Shown: one piece after another, positions 55,717-63,547 of the stretch
How the letters are laid out: each line of letters begins with the position of its first letter
Position numbering within the stretch: the stretch's first letter is position 1
Assembly: GCA_035650275.1 (NCBI GenBank)
Contig: DASRHY010000062.1
Span: forward strand, 25,700 to 89,699
DNA length: 64,000 nucleotides
Reading direction: 5' to 3'
Source: DASRHY01 sp035650275
GTDB lineage: Bacteria > Actinomycetota > Actinomycetes > Propionibacteriales > Kribbellaceae
Program-made: the position numbers and the translations under genes
The notes under the pieces: model-generated
What the model was told of the DNA's origin: nothing
The model's database searches: none
What the model saw: only the letters and a program-made list of their open reading frames with translations

Positions 55717-56580
55717 ATGAATGAAGCCGACTGGCTGGCGACGCGGTTCGAGGAACACCGTGGTCACCTGCGCGCCGTGGCGTACCGGATGCTCGGGTCT
55801 GCGAGCGAGGCCGACGACGCCGTACAGGAGACCTGGATCCGGCTCAGCCGCAGCGACACCAGCGACGTCGAGAACCTCGGTGGCTGGCTGACCACGGTCA
55901 CCGCCCGGGTCTGCCTGAACATGCTCCAGACCCGCAAGACCCGCCGCGAGGACCCGGTGGGTACGACGCTCCCGGAACGAGCCGACACGATCGACCCGGA
56001 GCAGGAGGCGGTGATGGCCGACTCGGTCGGTCTCGCTCTCCTGGTCGTCCTGGACACGCTGGCGCCGGCGGAGCGGCTGGCCTTCGTACTGCACGACATG
56101 TTCGGGGTGCCGTTCGACGAGATCGCGTCGATCGTCGGCCGCTCGCCCGCCGCCGCCCGGCAGCTCGCCAGCCGGGCCCGGCGCCGGGTGCAGGGCGCGC
56201 CGGCGACCGACGATCCGGATGCCGCCCGGCAGCGGCAGGTGGTCGAGGCGTTCCTGGCCGCGTCGCGGAGCGGCGAGTTCGAGGCACTGCTCGCGCTGCT
56301 CGACCCCGAGGTCGTCCTGCGCGCTGACGCCGCCGCCGTGATGACCGGCGCCGTCGGCGAGGTCCGGGGCGCCGCCGACGTCGCCGGTACGTTCGCCGGC
56401 CGCGCCCGAGCCGCCCGGCCCGCGCTCATCGACGGCACGGCCGGGCTGGTCTGGTCCCAGGGCGGCGTACCGCGCGTGGTCTTCGACTTCACCATCGTCG
56501 ACGGCCGGATCGTCGCTATCGACATGGTCGCCGACGCCGACCACCTCGCCCAGCTCGACCTGGCCCCGCTCGACGATTGA
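55717..56580 (+). CDS. ECF41-type RNA polymerase sigma factor with SnoaL-like C-terminal domain, 287 aa
   Basis: Region 2: FEEHRGHLRAVAYRMLGSAS, EADDAVQETWIRLSRSDTSD; region 4: LDTLAPAERLAFVLHDMFGV, FDEIASIVGRSPAAARQLAS. Residues about 165-285 form an NTF2-like domain that in this group senses the signal and controls the sigma. The conserved tail near VRGAADVAGTFAG fits. No anti-sigma gene is required. It is divergent from a VOC gene. Confidence 0.92.
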   Translation: MNEADWLATRFEEHRGHLRAVAYRMLGSASEADDAVQETWIRLSRSDTSDVENLGGWLTTVTARVCLNMLQTRKTRREDPVGTTLPERADTIDPEQEAVMADSVGLALLVVLDTLAPAERLAFVLHDMFGVPFDEIASIVGRSPAAARQLASRARRRVQGAPATDDPDAARQRQVVEAFLAASRSGEFEALLALLDPEVVLRADAAAVMTGAVGEVRGAADVAGTFAGRARAARPALIDGTAGLVWSQGGVPRVVFDFTIVDGRIVAIDMVADADHLAQLDLAPLDD

Positions 56581-56608
56581 CCCTCCCGCAGCCCGCCGGC
56601 CTGCACCC

Positions 56609-56860
56609 GGCGTGGTCAACCACGCGAAGCGTGGGTCAGCCCCGCGCATAGCCGGGGACAACCCTGCGTTCGCATGGTTCACCACGCGAATTGCCCTCGC
56701 CGGCCAGGCTTGGGTTCGGCCATCGGGCGCGCGACGGGCCGCGCACATCGCGCGTTCCGCCGGTCGACTATCCAGGCGTGGTGGACCACGCGAACGGAGG
56801 GTTCGCCCCGGCTATTGCAGGAGGTAACCCTGCGTTGGCGTGGTTAGCCACGCGAATTGC
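56609..56860. repeat. Two further copies of the CACGCGAATTGC palindromic repeat
   Basis: Copies at 56609-56694 and 56775-56860 share the start GGCGTGGTnnACCACGCGAA, the core AACCCTGCGTT and the end CCACGCGAATTGC. Each contains internal palindromes (GTGGTCAACCAC; CATGGTTCACCACG). They occupy the spacer between ECF41 and the ABC transporter gene; no coding potential beyond the repeat itself. Confidence 0.78.
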
Positions 56861-56905
56861 GCGACGCCGGCGGGGTCTGCCGGGTGGTTAAGGCCTGGGG
56901 CTGGG

Positions 56906-58813
56906 TCAGGCGGTGGGGACTGGGGTGGGGGCGGGGGTGTCGCGGGTGGTGTCGGGTTGGTCGAACTGGGTGCGGTAGAGCTCCTCGTAGCGGCCGCCTG
57001 CGGCGAGGAGCTGGTTGTGGGTGCCGCGTTCGACGATCCGGCCGGCCTCGATCACGAGGATCTGGTCGGCGGCGCGGACGGTGGACAGCCGGTGCGCGAT
57101 CACGATCGAGGTCCGGCCGGCCAGCGCCTCGCCGAGCGCGGCCTGGACCGCGGCCTCGGAGGTGGAGTCCAGGTGCGCGGTGGCCTCGTCGAGGATGACG
57201 ACCCGCGGGCGGGCGAGTAGCAGCCGGGCGATGGTGAGCCGCTGGCGTTCGCCGCCGGAGAGCCGGTAGCCGCGTTCGCCGACGACGGTGTCCAGGCCGT
57301 CGGGCAGCGAGCGGACCAGGTCGGCGAGCCGGGCCCGGCGCAGTACGTCCCAGATCTCGTCCTCGGTGGCCTCGGGCCGGACGAAGGCCAGGTTGCTGCG
57401 GACCGACTCGTGGAACAGGTGACCGTCCTGGGTGACCATGCCGAGCGTGCTGCGGATGTCGTCGAAGGACAGGTCGCGGACGTCGACGTCACCGAGCCGC
57501 ACGGTACCGGCGTCGACGTCGTACAGCCTGGGGACGAGCTGCGCGATGGTGGACTTGCCCGCGCCGGACGAGCCGACCAGCGCGATCAGCTGGCCCGGTT
57601 CGGCGCGGAATGACATGTCGTGCAGCACCTCGACCCCACCGCGCCGGTCCAGCGCGGCAACGTCCTCCAGCGAGGCCAGCGAGACCTTGTCCGCCGACGG
57701 GTAGCTGAACCGGACGTGCTCGAACTCGACCGCGACCGGCCCGGCCGGGACCGGCTTCGGCTCGGCCGGCTCCTCGACCAGCGGCTTCAGGTCCAGTACC
57801 TCGAAGACCCGCTCGAAGCTGACCAGCGCGCTCATCACCTCGACCCGCGCACTGGCAAGGGCGGTCAGCGGGGCGTACAGGCGGGTGAGCAGCAGCGCCA
57901 GCGACACGACCGCACCGGCGTCCAGCTGGTCGTTCAGCGAGAGGAACCCGCCGAGCCCGTAGACGAGGGCGAGCGCCAGCGCCGACACGAGGGTGAGCGA
58001 GGTGACGAACGTCGACTGCGCCATCGCCGTACGCACACCGATGTCGCGGACCCGGCGGGCGCGCGCGACGAACTCGTCCGACTCGTGCGCGGGACGGCCG
58101 AACAGCTTCACCAGGGTCGCGCCGGGCGCGGAGAACCGCTCGGTCATCTGGGTGGTCATCGCGGCGTTGTGGTTCGCCGCCTCCCGGTCCATCCGGGCGA
58201 GCCTGGTCCCCATCCTGCGGGCCGGAATGACGAACACCGGCAGCAGTACCAGTGCCAGCAGTGTCACCTGCCAGGACAGGCTCAGCATCACGCCGAGGGT
58301 CAGCGCCAGCGTGACCAGGTTGCTGACGACGCCCGAGAGCGTGTCGCTGAAGGCACGCTGCGCGCCGATCACGTCGTTGTTGAGCCGGCTGACCAGCGCG
58401 CCGGTGCGGGTCCGGGTGAAGAACGCGACCGGCTGCTTCTGCACGTGATCGAACACGGCGTGCCGCAGGTCGAGGATCAGGTTCTCGCCGATGTTGGCGG
58501 ACAGCCAGCGGATCAGCAGCCCCAGTCCGGCCTCGGCGATGGCAATCACCGCGATCAGGATGGCAAGACCGATGACGGTCTCGACTGACTCGCGCGCGAC
58601 GATCGCGTTCACGACCCGGCCGGCCAGCACCGGGGTGGCGACCGCCAGCAGCGCGCCGACGATGCTCGTCGCGAGGAACGCGGTCAGCAGCCGCCGGTGC
58701 GGCTGTGCGAAGGACGCGATCCGCCGCAACGTAGCGCGAGAGAACGACCGGCGCTCCTCACGCGCGTTGCTGGCGTGGTACATCGACATCCACGCAGTGG
58801 TCTCCATGTCCAT
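56906..58813 (-). CDS. ABC exporter, fused permease and ATPase (multidrug/lipid type), 635 aa
   Basis: Six helices in residues about 40-330 (LLTAFLATSIVGALLAVATP onward), then the NBD: VALVGSSGAGKSTIAQLVPR (Walker A), SGGERQRLTIARLLLARPRV (signature), ILDEATAHLDSTSE (Walker B) and IVIAHRLSTV. The family matches MsbA/LmrA/EfpA-type half-transporters that dimerise. The N-terminal 30 residues are extra. No regulator adjoins; an exact ACTTGAGCTCAAGT palindrome lies in the upstream spacer. Confidence 0.93.
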   Translation of the reverse strand: MDMETTAWMSMYHASNAREERRSFSRATLRRIASFAQPHRRLLTAFLATSIVGALLAVATPVLAGRVVNAIVARESVETVIGLAILIAVIAIAEAGLGLLIRWLSANIGENLILDLRHAVFDHVQKQPVAFFTRTRTGALVSRLNNDVIGAQRAFSDTLSGVVSNLVTLALTLGVMLSLSWQVTLLALVLLPVFVIPARRMGTRLARMDREAANHNAAMTTQMTERFSAPGATLVKLFGRPAHESDEFVARARRVRDIGVRTAMAQSTFVTSLTLVSALALALVYGLGGFLSLNDQLDAGAVVSLALLLTRLYAPLTALASARVEVMSALVSFERVFEVLDLKPLVEEPAEPKPVPAGPVAVEFEHVRFSYPSADKVSLASLEDVAALDRRGGVEVLHDMSFRAEPGQLIALVGSSGAGKSTIAQLVPRLYDVDAGTVRLGDVDVRDLSFDDIRSTLGMVTQDGHLFHESVRSNLAFVRPEATEDEIWDVLRRARLADLVRSLPDGLDTVVGERGYRLSGGERQRLTIARLLLARPRVVILDEATAHLDSTSEAAVQAALGEALAGRTSIVIAHRLSTVRAADQILVIEAGRIVERGTHNQLLAAGGRYEELYRTQFDQPDTTRDTPAPTPVPTA

Positions 58814-58894
58814 GGGTATGGACCCTTTCCGTTCGAGCTCGCCAAGTCAGTCTGCATCCGGCCGCCGACAAGACGACCCTAGGAGTTAGACCGC

Positions 58895-58908
58895 ACTTGA
58901 GCTCAAGT
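58895..58908. promoter_or_regulatory. ACTTGAGCTCAAGT palindrome upstream of ABC exporter
   Basis: A perfect 14-bp palindrome 82 bases before the exporter ATG. On the minus strand a TTGAGC inside it and a TAGGGT 19 bases on could be -35 and -10; a 19-base spacer is typical of MerR-controlled promoters, though the palindrome overlaps the -35 instead of lying between the boxes. The rest of 58814-59099 shows nothing else. Confidence 0.4.
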
Positions 58909-59099
58909 CTCATCGCTCCCGCCTTCTGTGACCGCGTGCCGGTCACGTGACGGACATCGGGATAGACAACCCGACAGTCGTGACAGAACCCGAGCACTCG
59001 TCGCGCCCGCGCCGCCTACCACGTGGCCGCCGCCGCACGGGCCGCGTTATCCACAGGAGCGGAAAAAGTGACCGATGACCGGCAAATAGGAAGGGGGAG

Positions 59100-60179
59100 T
59101 CAGCGGGCGAGGGCGAGGGCTTTGGCGTACCAGGGCTTGATGACGTCGTCGATGAGGGCGAGCCGCTCGTCGAAGGGGATGAACGCCGACTTCATCGCGT
59201 TGATCGCGAACCAGCGCAGATCCTCGAGATCGTAGCCGAACGCCTCGGACAGCAGGGCCAGCTCGCGGCTCATCGACGTACCGCTCATCAGGCGGTTGTC
59301 GGTGTTCACCGTGACGCGGAAGCGGAGCTTGGCGAGCAGGCCGATCGGGTGCTCGGCGATCGAGTCGGCCGCGCCGGTCTGGACGTTCGAGCTGGGACAC
59401 ATCTCGAGCGGGATCCGCTTGTCCCGGACATACGACGCCAGCCGGCCCAGCTCGGCGCCGTCGTCGAAGATGTCGTCGATGATCCGGACGCCGTGGCCGA
59501 GCCGGTCCGCGCCGCACCACTGGATCGCCTGCCAGATCGACGGCAGCCCGAACGCCTCGCCGGCGTGGATGGTGAAATGCGCGTTCTCCCGCTGCAGGTA
59601 CTCGAACGCGTCCAGGTGCCGGGTCGGCGGGTACCCGGCCTCGGCCCCGGCGATGTCGAACCCGACCACGCCCGCATCCCGGTAGGCGACGGACAGCTCG
59701 GCGATCTCCATCGAGCGGGCTTTGTGCCGCATCGCGGTCAGCAGCTGCCGTGCGACGATGCGGCCGTCCGACGCCGCCATGCCCTGCTCGAACCCGAGTG
59801 CCACTGCGTCGACGACGTCCTCGAGGGTGAGTCCGCCGTTGAGGTGCTGCTCCGGCGCGTACCGCACCTCGGCGTACGCGACACCGTCCGCGGCCAGGTC
59901 CTGCACGCACTCCGACGCCACCCGGGTGAGTGCCTCCGCGTGCTGCATCACCGCGACGGTGTGGTCGAACGTCTCCAGGTACCGCTCCAGCGAGCCGGAG
60001 TCCGCGGACTCGACGAACCAGCGGCCGAGCTCATCGGCATCGGTGCGCGGCAGCCGGTGCCCGATCTCGGCCGCGAGGTCCACGATCGTCTGCGGCCGCA
60101 GGCCACCGTCGAGGTGGTCGTGCAGCAGCACCTTCGGCGCGGCCTGCAGCTGGTCCGGGGTGAGCGTCATGCCGGTCAT
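59100..60179 (-). CDS. add: Adenosine deaminase, 359 aa
   Basis: Zinc ligands and catalytic residues are present: LLHDHLDGGLRPQTI (two metal His), TIHAGEAFGLPSIWQAI (metal His and catalytic Glu), LGHGVRIIDD and VTVNTDNRLMSGTSMSRE (Asp-Asn). The YAEVRYAPEQHLNGGL segment is typical. It deaminates adenosine and deoxyadenosine. An alternative ATG three codons downstream exists. Confidence 0.95.
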   Translation of the reverse strand: MTGMTLTPDQLQAAPKVLLHDHLDGGLRPQTIVDLAAEIGHRLPRTDADELGRWFVESADSGSLERYLETFDHTVAVMQHAEALTRVASECVQDLAADGVAYAEVRYAPEQHLNGGLTLEDVVDAVALGFEQGMAASDGRIVARQLLTAMRHKARSMEIAELSVAYRDAGVVGFDIAGAEAGYPPTRHLDAFEYLQRENAHFTIHAGEAFGLPSIWQAIQWCGADRLGHGVRIIDDIFDDGAELGRLASYVRDKRIPLEMCPSSNVQTGAADSIAEHPIGLLAKLRFRVTVNTDNRLMSGTSMSRELALLSEAFGYDLEDLRWFAINAMKSAFIPFDERLALIDDVIKPWYAKALALAR

Positions 60180-60191
60180 CCTGTCAGCAGG

Positions 60192-60854
60192 TCAGCGGAA
60201 CGCGGCCGGAGGAGGCAGGCCGAGACCAGCCCGGACCCGGCGCAGGTAGGTCTCCCGCGGCAGCTCGACCGCGCCGAGTGATGCCAGGTGCGGGGTCAGC
60301 CACTGTACGTCGAACACCCGGTCCGCGGCGTACGTGTCGGACATCAGCTCGATCATCCCAAGCACCGCGGCCTTCGACGCGTCGGTGCGCCGGTGGAACA
60401 TCGATTCGCCCGCGAAGAGCCCGCCGATCGCCACGCCATACAGGCCGCCGGCCAGGCCCTTGTCGTCCCAGGCCTCGATCGAGTGCACCCAGCCCAGCTG
60501 GTGCAGCCGGGTGTACGCCGCGACGATCCCCGCGGTGATCCAGCCGCCGGAGCGGCGCGGGTCCGCGCAACCCGCGATCACCTCGTCGAACGCGGTGTTC
60601 ACCCTGATCTCGTACGACGCGCGCGCCCGGCGCAGTGAGCGCGACGGCCGGAACCCGGCCACGTCGAACACGCCCCGCCGGGCCGGTGACCACCACAGCA
60701 GACCGGTCCCGTCCGGCATCGGGAACAGGCCCTGCCGGTACGCCGCCAGCACGGTGCCGGGCTCGAGATCCGCACCCGCTGCCACCACGTCACCGCGGCC
60801 GGCGACGCTCGCGGGCGGGAAGTCCCACAGACTGGCCGGGGGTTCGACGCTCAC
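60192..60854 (-). CDS. aat: Leucyl/phenylalanyl-tRNA-protein transferase, 220 aa
   Basis: FSH-family pattern: AYRQGLFPMPDGTGLLWWSP, RRGVFDVAGFRPSRSLRR, AAYTRLHQLGWVHSIEAW, GESMFHRRTDASKAAVLGMI and FDVQWLTPHLASLGAV. It attaches Leu or Phe from aminoacyl-tRNA to N termini in the N-degron pathway. Start GTG at 60854; length is normal. It is 12 bases downstream of add in the same orientation reading outward, with its own start not overlapping. Confidence 0.95.
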   Translation of the reverse strand: MSVEPPASLWDFPPASVAGRGDVVAAGADLEPGTVLAAYRQGLFPMPDGTGLLWWSPARRGVFDVAGFRPSRSLRRARASYEIRVNTAFDEVIAGCADPRRSGGWITAGIVAAYTRLHQLGWVHSIEAWDDKGLAGGLYGVAIGGLFAGESMFHRRTDASKAAVLGMIELMSDTYAADRVFDVQWLTPHLASLGAVELPRETYLRRVRAGLGLPPPAAFR

Positions 60855-60990
60855 GGGTACATAGTCGCCGACGCCTCTTCGGGTCGGGGTCGGGTGGGGG
60901 TTGATCCGGAGGGGCCTACCGACGGCGGCCACGTATCGTGGAGTGGCCGTCACCACGCCCCAGCGGGCTTGCGTACAGGAGAGCAGCACA

Positions 60991-61686
60991 GTGGCAGGAG
61001 TCGCCAAGTTCGTCACCAGCAGCCTCGCGCCCGCGGCACAGCGACTCACACCGCAGGCCGCGGCGGGCGTGCTGCGCCAGGTGCTCGAGGTCGCGATCGA
61101 CGGTTACAAGGGATTTCCCGGCGCGGAGGCGGTCGCCGAGCGGCACCGGGAGAAGTTCCCTGACGACCCGCGCCAGGCACTCGACGCGATCGTCGATCAG
61201 CACGTCCGGCTGGCCGGGGTGCAAGGCTTCGTGACCAGCGTGGGCGGCGTGGTGACGCTGCCGATCGCGCTGCCGGCGAACCTGACCGGGCTCGCCGTGG
61301 TGCAGGCCCGGATGATCGCCGCGATCGCGGCACAGCGCGGGTACGACCTGAGCGACCCGCGGGTGCGGACCGCGGTGATCACCTGCATGCTCGGCGACGA
61401 CGGTGTCACCGACCGGCTGAAGAAGTCAGCGCTGCCGACGTCGCCGCTGGCGATAGCCACCGCGCCGGTGTTCGACCCCGAGCTGGACCGGCGGGTCGCC
61501 GCCGAGGTGATGACGGAGCTGATGGCCCGGGTCAGCGGGAAGCGGATGGCGATCGCGATGACCCGCAAGATACCGCTGCTGGGCGGTGCGGTGGGCGCCG
61601 GCGTGGACGGCTGGTCTACGTACCGGATCGGCCAGTACGCCGACAGCATGCTGATCCGCCGTATCCCGCGCCAACTCGAGTCGTGA
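60991..61686 (+). CDS. EcsC-family protein, 231 aa
   Basis: Hydrophobic helices with the EcsC signature: GFVTSVGGVVTLPIALPANL (residues about 79-98), GLAVVQARMIAAIAAQRGYD, KIPLLGGAVGAGVDGWSTYR and IGQYADSMLIR. An AGGAGA site precedes the GTG at 60991. EcsC-like proteins are membrane-associated and, in Bacillus, linked to secretion or protein quality; role here unknown. It overlaps the truncated VOC gene by four bases. Confidence 0.87.
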   Translation: MAGVAKFVTSSLAPAAQRLTPQAAAGVLRQVLEVAIDGYKGFPGAEAVAERHREKFPDDPRQALDAIVDQHVRLAGVQGFVTSVGGVVTLPIALPANLTGLAVVQARMIAAIAAQRGYDLSDPRVRTAVITCMLGDDGVTDRLKKSALPTSPLAIATAPVFDPELDRRVAAEVMTELMARVSGKRMAIAMTRKIPLLGGAVGAGVDGWSTYRIGQYADSMLIRRIPRQLES

Positions 61687-61926
61687 CCGCCCTCTGGGGC
61701 GTCACGCTGGACTGTCCGCACCCGCTGGGGCTGGCCGAGTTCTACCAGCGGATCGGCGGCGGCGAGATCGCGGTCCGCACCACGAACTTCGCCGAGCTGA
61801 GGATCGGCGGCTTCGCCCTCGGGTTCCAGCGCGACCCGGATCCGGGTGCTGCTCGACCCGGCCGGGCATCCGTTCTGCCTGACTACCTGGGGTACGCCGG
61901 CGGGCCCGGCGATCGCGTTGCGCTGA
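61683..61926 (+). pseudogene. Truncated VOC-family gene with internal deletion and frameshift
   Basis: The first 50 codons from GTG 61683 read MTALWGVTLDCPHPLGLAEF, YQRIGGGEIAVRTTNFAELR then IGGFALGFQRDPD. The expected middle of the VOC fold is missing, and the C terminus, RVLLDPAGHPFCLTTWGTPA then GPAIALR, is in another frame, ending with TGA at 61924-61926. The junction is in GACCCGGATCCGGGTG, near 61840. It shares its start with the EcsC stop, so it was part of a coupled unit. Confidence 0.8.
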
Positions 61927-61929
61927 GGC

Positions 61930-62880
61930 TCAGCCGGCGACGGCCTGGACGACGCGGGAGACGGGCGGGCGGCCGAGTCGTTCGGCCATCCAGACGCTGG
62001 TCGCGACCAGCTTGGGCAGGTCGACACCGGTCTCGATGCCGAGGCCGTCGAGCTGCCAGACCAGGTCCTCGGTGGCCAGATTTCCGGTGGCGGACTCGGC
62101 GTACGGGCAGCCGCCCAGCCCGCCGGCCGAGCTGTCCACGGTGGTCACGCCGGAGCGCAGGGCGGTGAGCGTGTTCGACAGCGCCTGGCCGTAGGTGTCG
62201 TGGAAGTGCACGGCGAGCTTCTCGACGCCGACCCCGGTGGCTCCGAAGGCGTCGAGCAGTGTGGTCACATGGCCGGGGGTGGCGACGCCGATGGTGTCGC
62301 CGAGGCTGAGCTCGTGGCAGCCGAGCTCGACCAGCCGGGCGCCGACGCCGACGACCTGGTCGACCGGTACGTCGCCCTCCCACGGGTCGCCGTAGCACAT
62401 CGAGACGTACCCGCGAACCGCCAGACCGGCATCCACTGCACGGCGTACGACGGGCTCGAACATCGCGAACTGGCCGTCCAGCGTGGAGTTCAGGTTCTTC
62501 GCGGCGAACGTCTCGGTGGCGCTGGCGAAGATCGCGATCTCGCGGACCCCGGCGGTCAGAGCCCGGTCGAGGCCGCGCTCGTTCGGCACCAGCACCGGTG
62601 CCCGGATCCCCTCCGGCAGGTCGATCTTCTCCAGCAGCTCCGCCGCGTCGGCGAGCTGCGGCACCCATTTGGGGTGCACGAAGCTGGTGGTCTCGATCGT
62701 GGTCAGGCCGGCGTCCGCGAGCCGGTGCACGAACTCGGCCTTGGTACCGACGTCGACGATCGCCTTCTCGTTCTGCAGGCCGTCGCGCGGGCCGACCTCG
62801 TACACCGTCACCCGCGCCGGCAGGCCCTCCGCCGCGACCCGCTGTGGCTTCCGCACCGGCCGACCTCCGAGACTAGGCAT
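61930..62880 (-). CDS. Hydroxymethylglutaryl-CoA lyase-like protein, 316 aa
   Basis: HMGL/DRE-TIM barrel: VTVYEVGPRDGLQNEKAI, TTSFVHPKWVPQLADA, LAVHFHDTYGQALSNTLTAL (metal His), and GLGGCPYAESATGNLATEDL, where the catalytic Cys is kept. Typical members split HMG-CoA to acetoacetate and acetyl-CoA in leucine breakdown. The ATG at 62880 is four bases from the divergent GNAT start, so both are probably leaderless. Confidence 0.92.
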   Translation of the reverse strand: MPSLGGRPVRKPQRVAAEGLPARVTVYEVGPRDGLQNEKAIVDVGTKAEFVHRLADAGLTTIETTSFVHPKWVPQLADAAELLEKIDLPEGIRAPVLVPNERGLDRALTAGVREIAIFASATETFAAKNLNSTLDGQFAMFEPVVRRAVDAGLAVRGYVSMCYGDPWEGDVPVDQVVGVGARLVELGCHELSLGDTIGVATPGHVTTLLDAFGATGVGVEKLAVHFHDTYGQALSNTLTALRSGVTTVDSSAGGLGGCPYAESATGNLATEDLVWQLDGLGIETGVDLPKLVATSVWMAERLGRPPVSRVVQAVAG

Positions 62881-62884
62881 CCTG

Positions 62885-63547
62885 ATGAGCACACTCGCTG
62901 ACATTCTGCGCGGTATCGAAGCCGGGGTGTTCCCTGCCCCGGACCTCAGCGTGACCGTGGTCCCCGCGCCGGGTCCACGGGAGTCCTGCGTGATCGGGCT
63001 GACCGCACACATCGTGGTCGCGGCCGACGTCGAGCCGGCCTGGGTGGCGGACCAGCTACCGCCGGGTGACCTGTCGGCGCCGCTGAACCCGCCGTTCCTG
63101 ATGGCGCTGTGCGACAAGACCGGCCGCCGGGTGAACGCGATCGACGCGATGCTGCTCGCCCCAGCACTCGCAGGCGCCGAGCGAGAGCAGGCGCTAGCCG
63201 GGCTGGTCGAGATCACCGACCGGGAGCATCCACGGGTACGACGCGCGCTGCGCTACCGCGACCAGGTCCAGGCATACGTCGACGGCGACGGCGGGATGGT
63301 GCTGACCGGGCTCGGCCTGGCCGGTCGGCAGGAGTGCGCGGTCGAAGTCCCGGACCACCGCCGCGGCGCGGGCGCCGGACGCCGGCTGGCTCGCGCGGCC
63401 CGCGCCCTCGTCCCGGCGGGCACCCACCTGTGGGCCCAGGTCACGCCCGGCAACGCGGCATCGTTCCGGGTCTTCCTGGCCGCCGGGTTCCAGCCGGTCG
63501 GCTCCGAGGCGCTGCTGGTGACCGGCCCGGGTAGCCCGATCGACTGA
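62885..63547 (+). CDS. GNAT-family N-acetyltransferase, 220 aa
   Basis: The acetyl-CoA binding block is VEVPDHRRGAGAGRRLARAA (R-x-G-x-G pattern) followed by LVPAGTHLWAQVTPGNAASF and RVFLAAGFQPVGSEALLV. The N-terminal 120 residues are an extra domain with little similarity to known families. Substrate unknown. It begins four bases from the divergent HMG-CoA lyase gene, and the C terminus overlaps the frame of the next minus-strand gene or abuts it. Confidence 0.85.
   Translation: MSTLADILRGIEAGVFPAPDLSVTVVPAPGPRESCVIGLTAHIVVAADVEPAWVADQLPPGDLSAPLNPPFLMALCDKTGRRVNAIDAMLLAPALAGAEREQALAGLVEITDREHPRVRRALRYRDQVQAYVDGDGGMVLTGLGLAGRQECAVEVPDHRRGAGAGRRLARAARALVPAGTHLWAQVTPGNAASFRVFLAAGFQPVGSEALLVTGPGSPID

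Noticed and set aside
56612..56891. Short plus-strand frames reading VNHAN...PAFAWFTT and VDHAN...PALAWLAT
   Set aside because: Both are translations of the palindromic repeat; similarity between them reflects the repeat DNA, not protein conservation.
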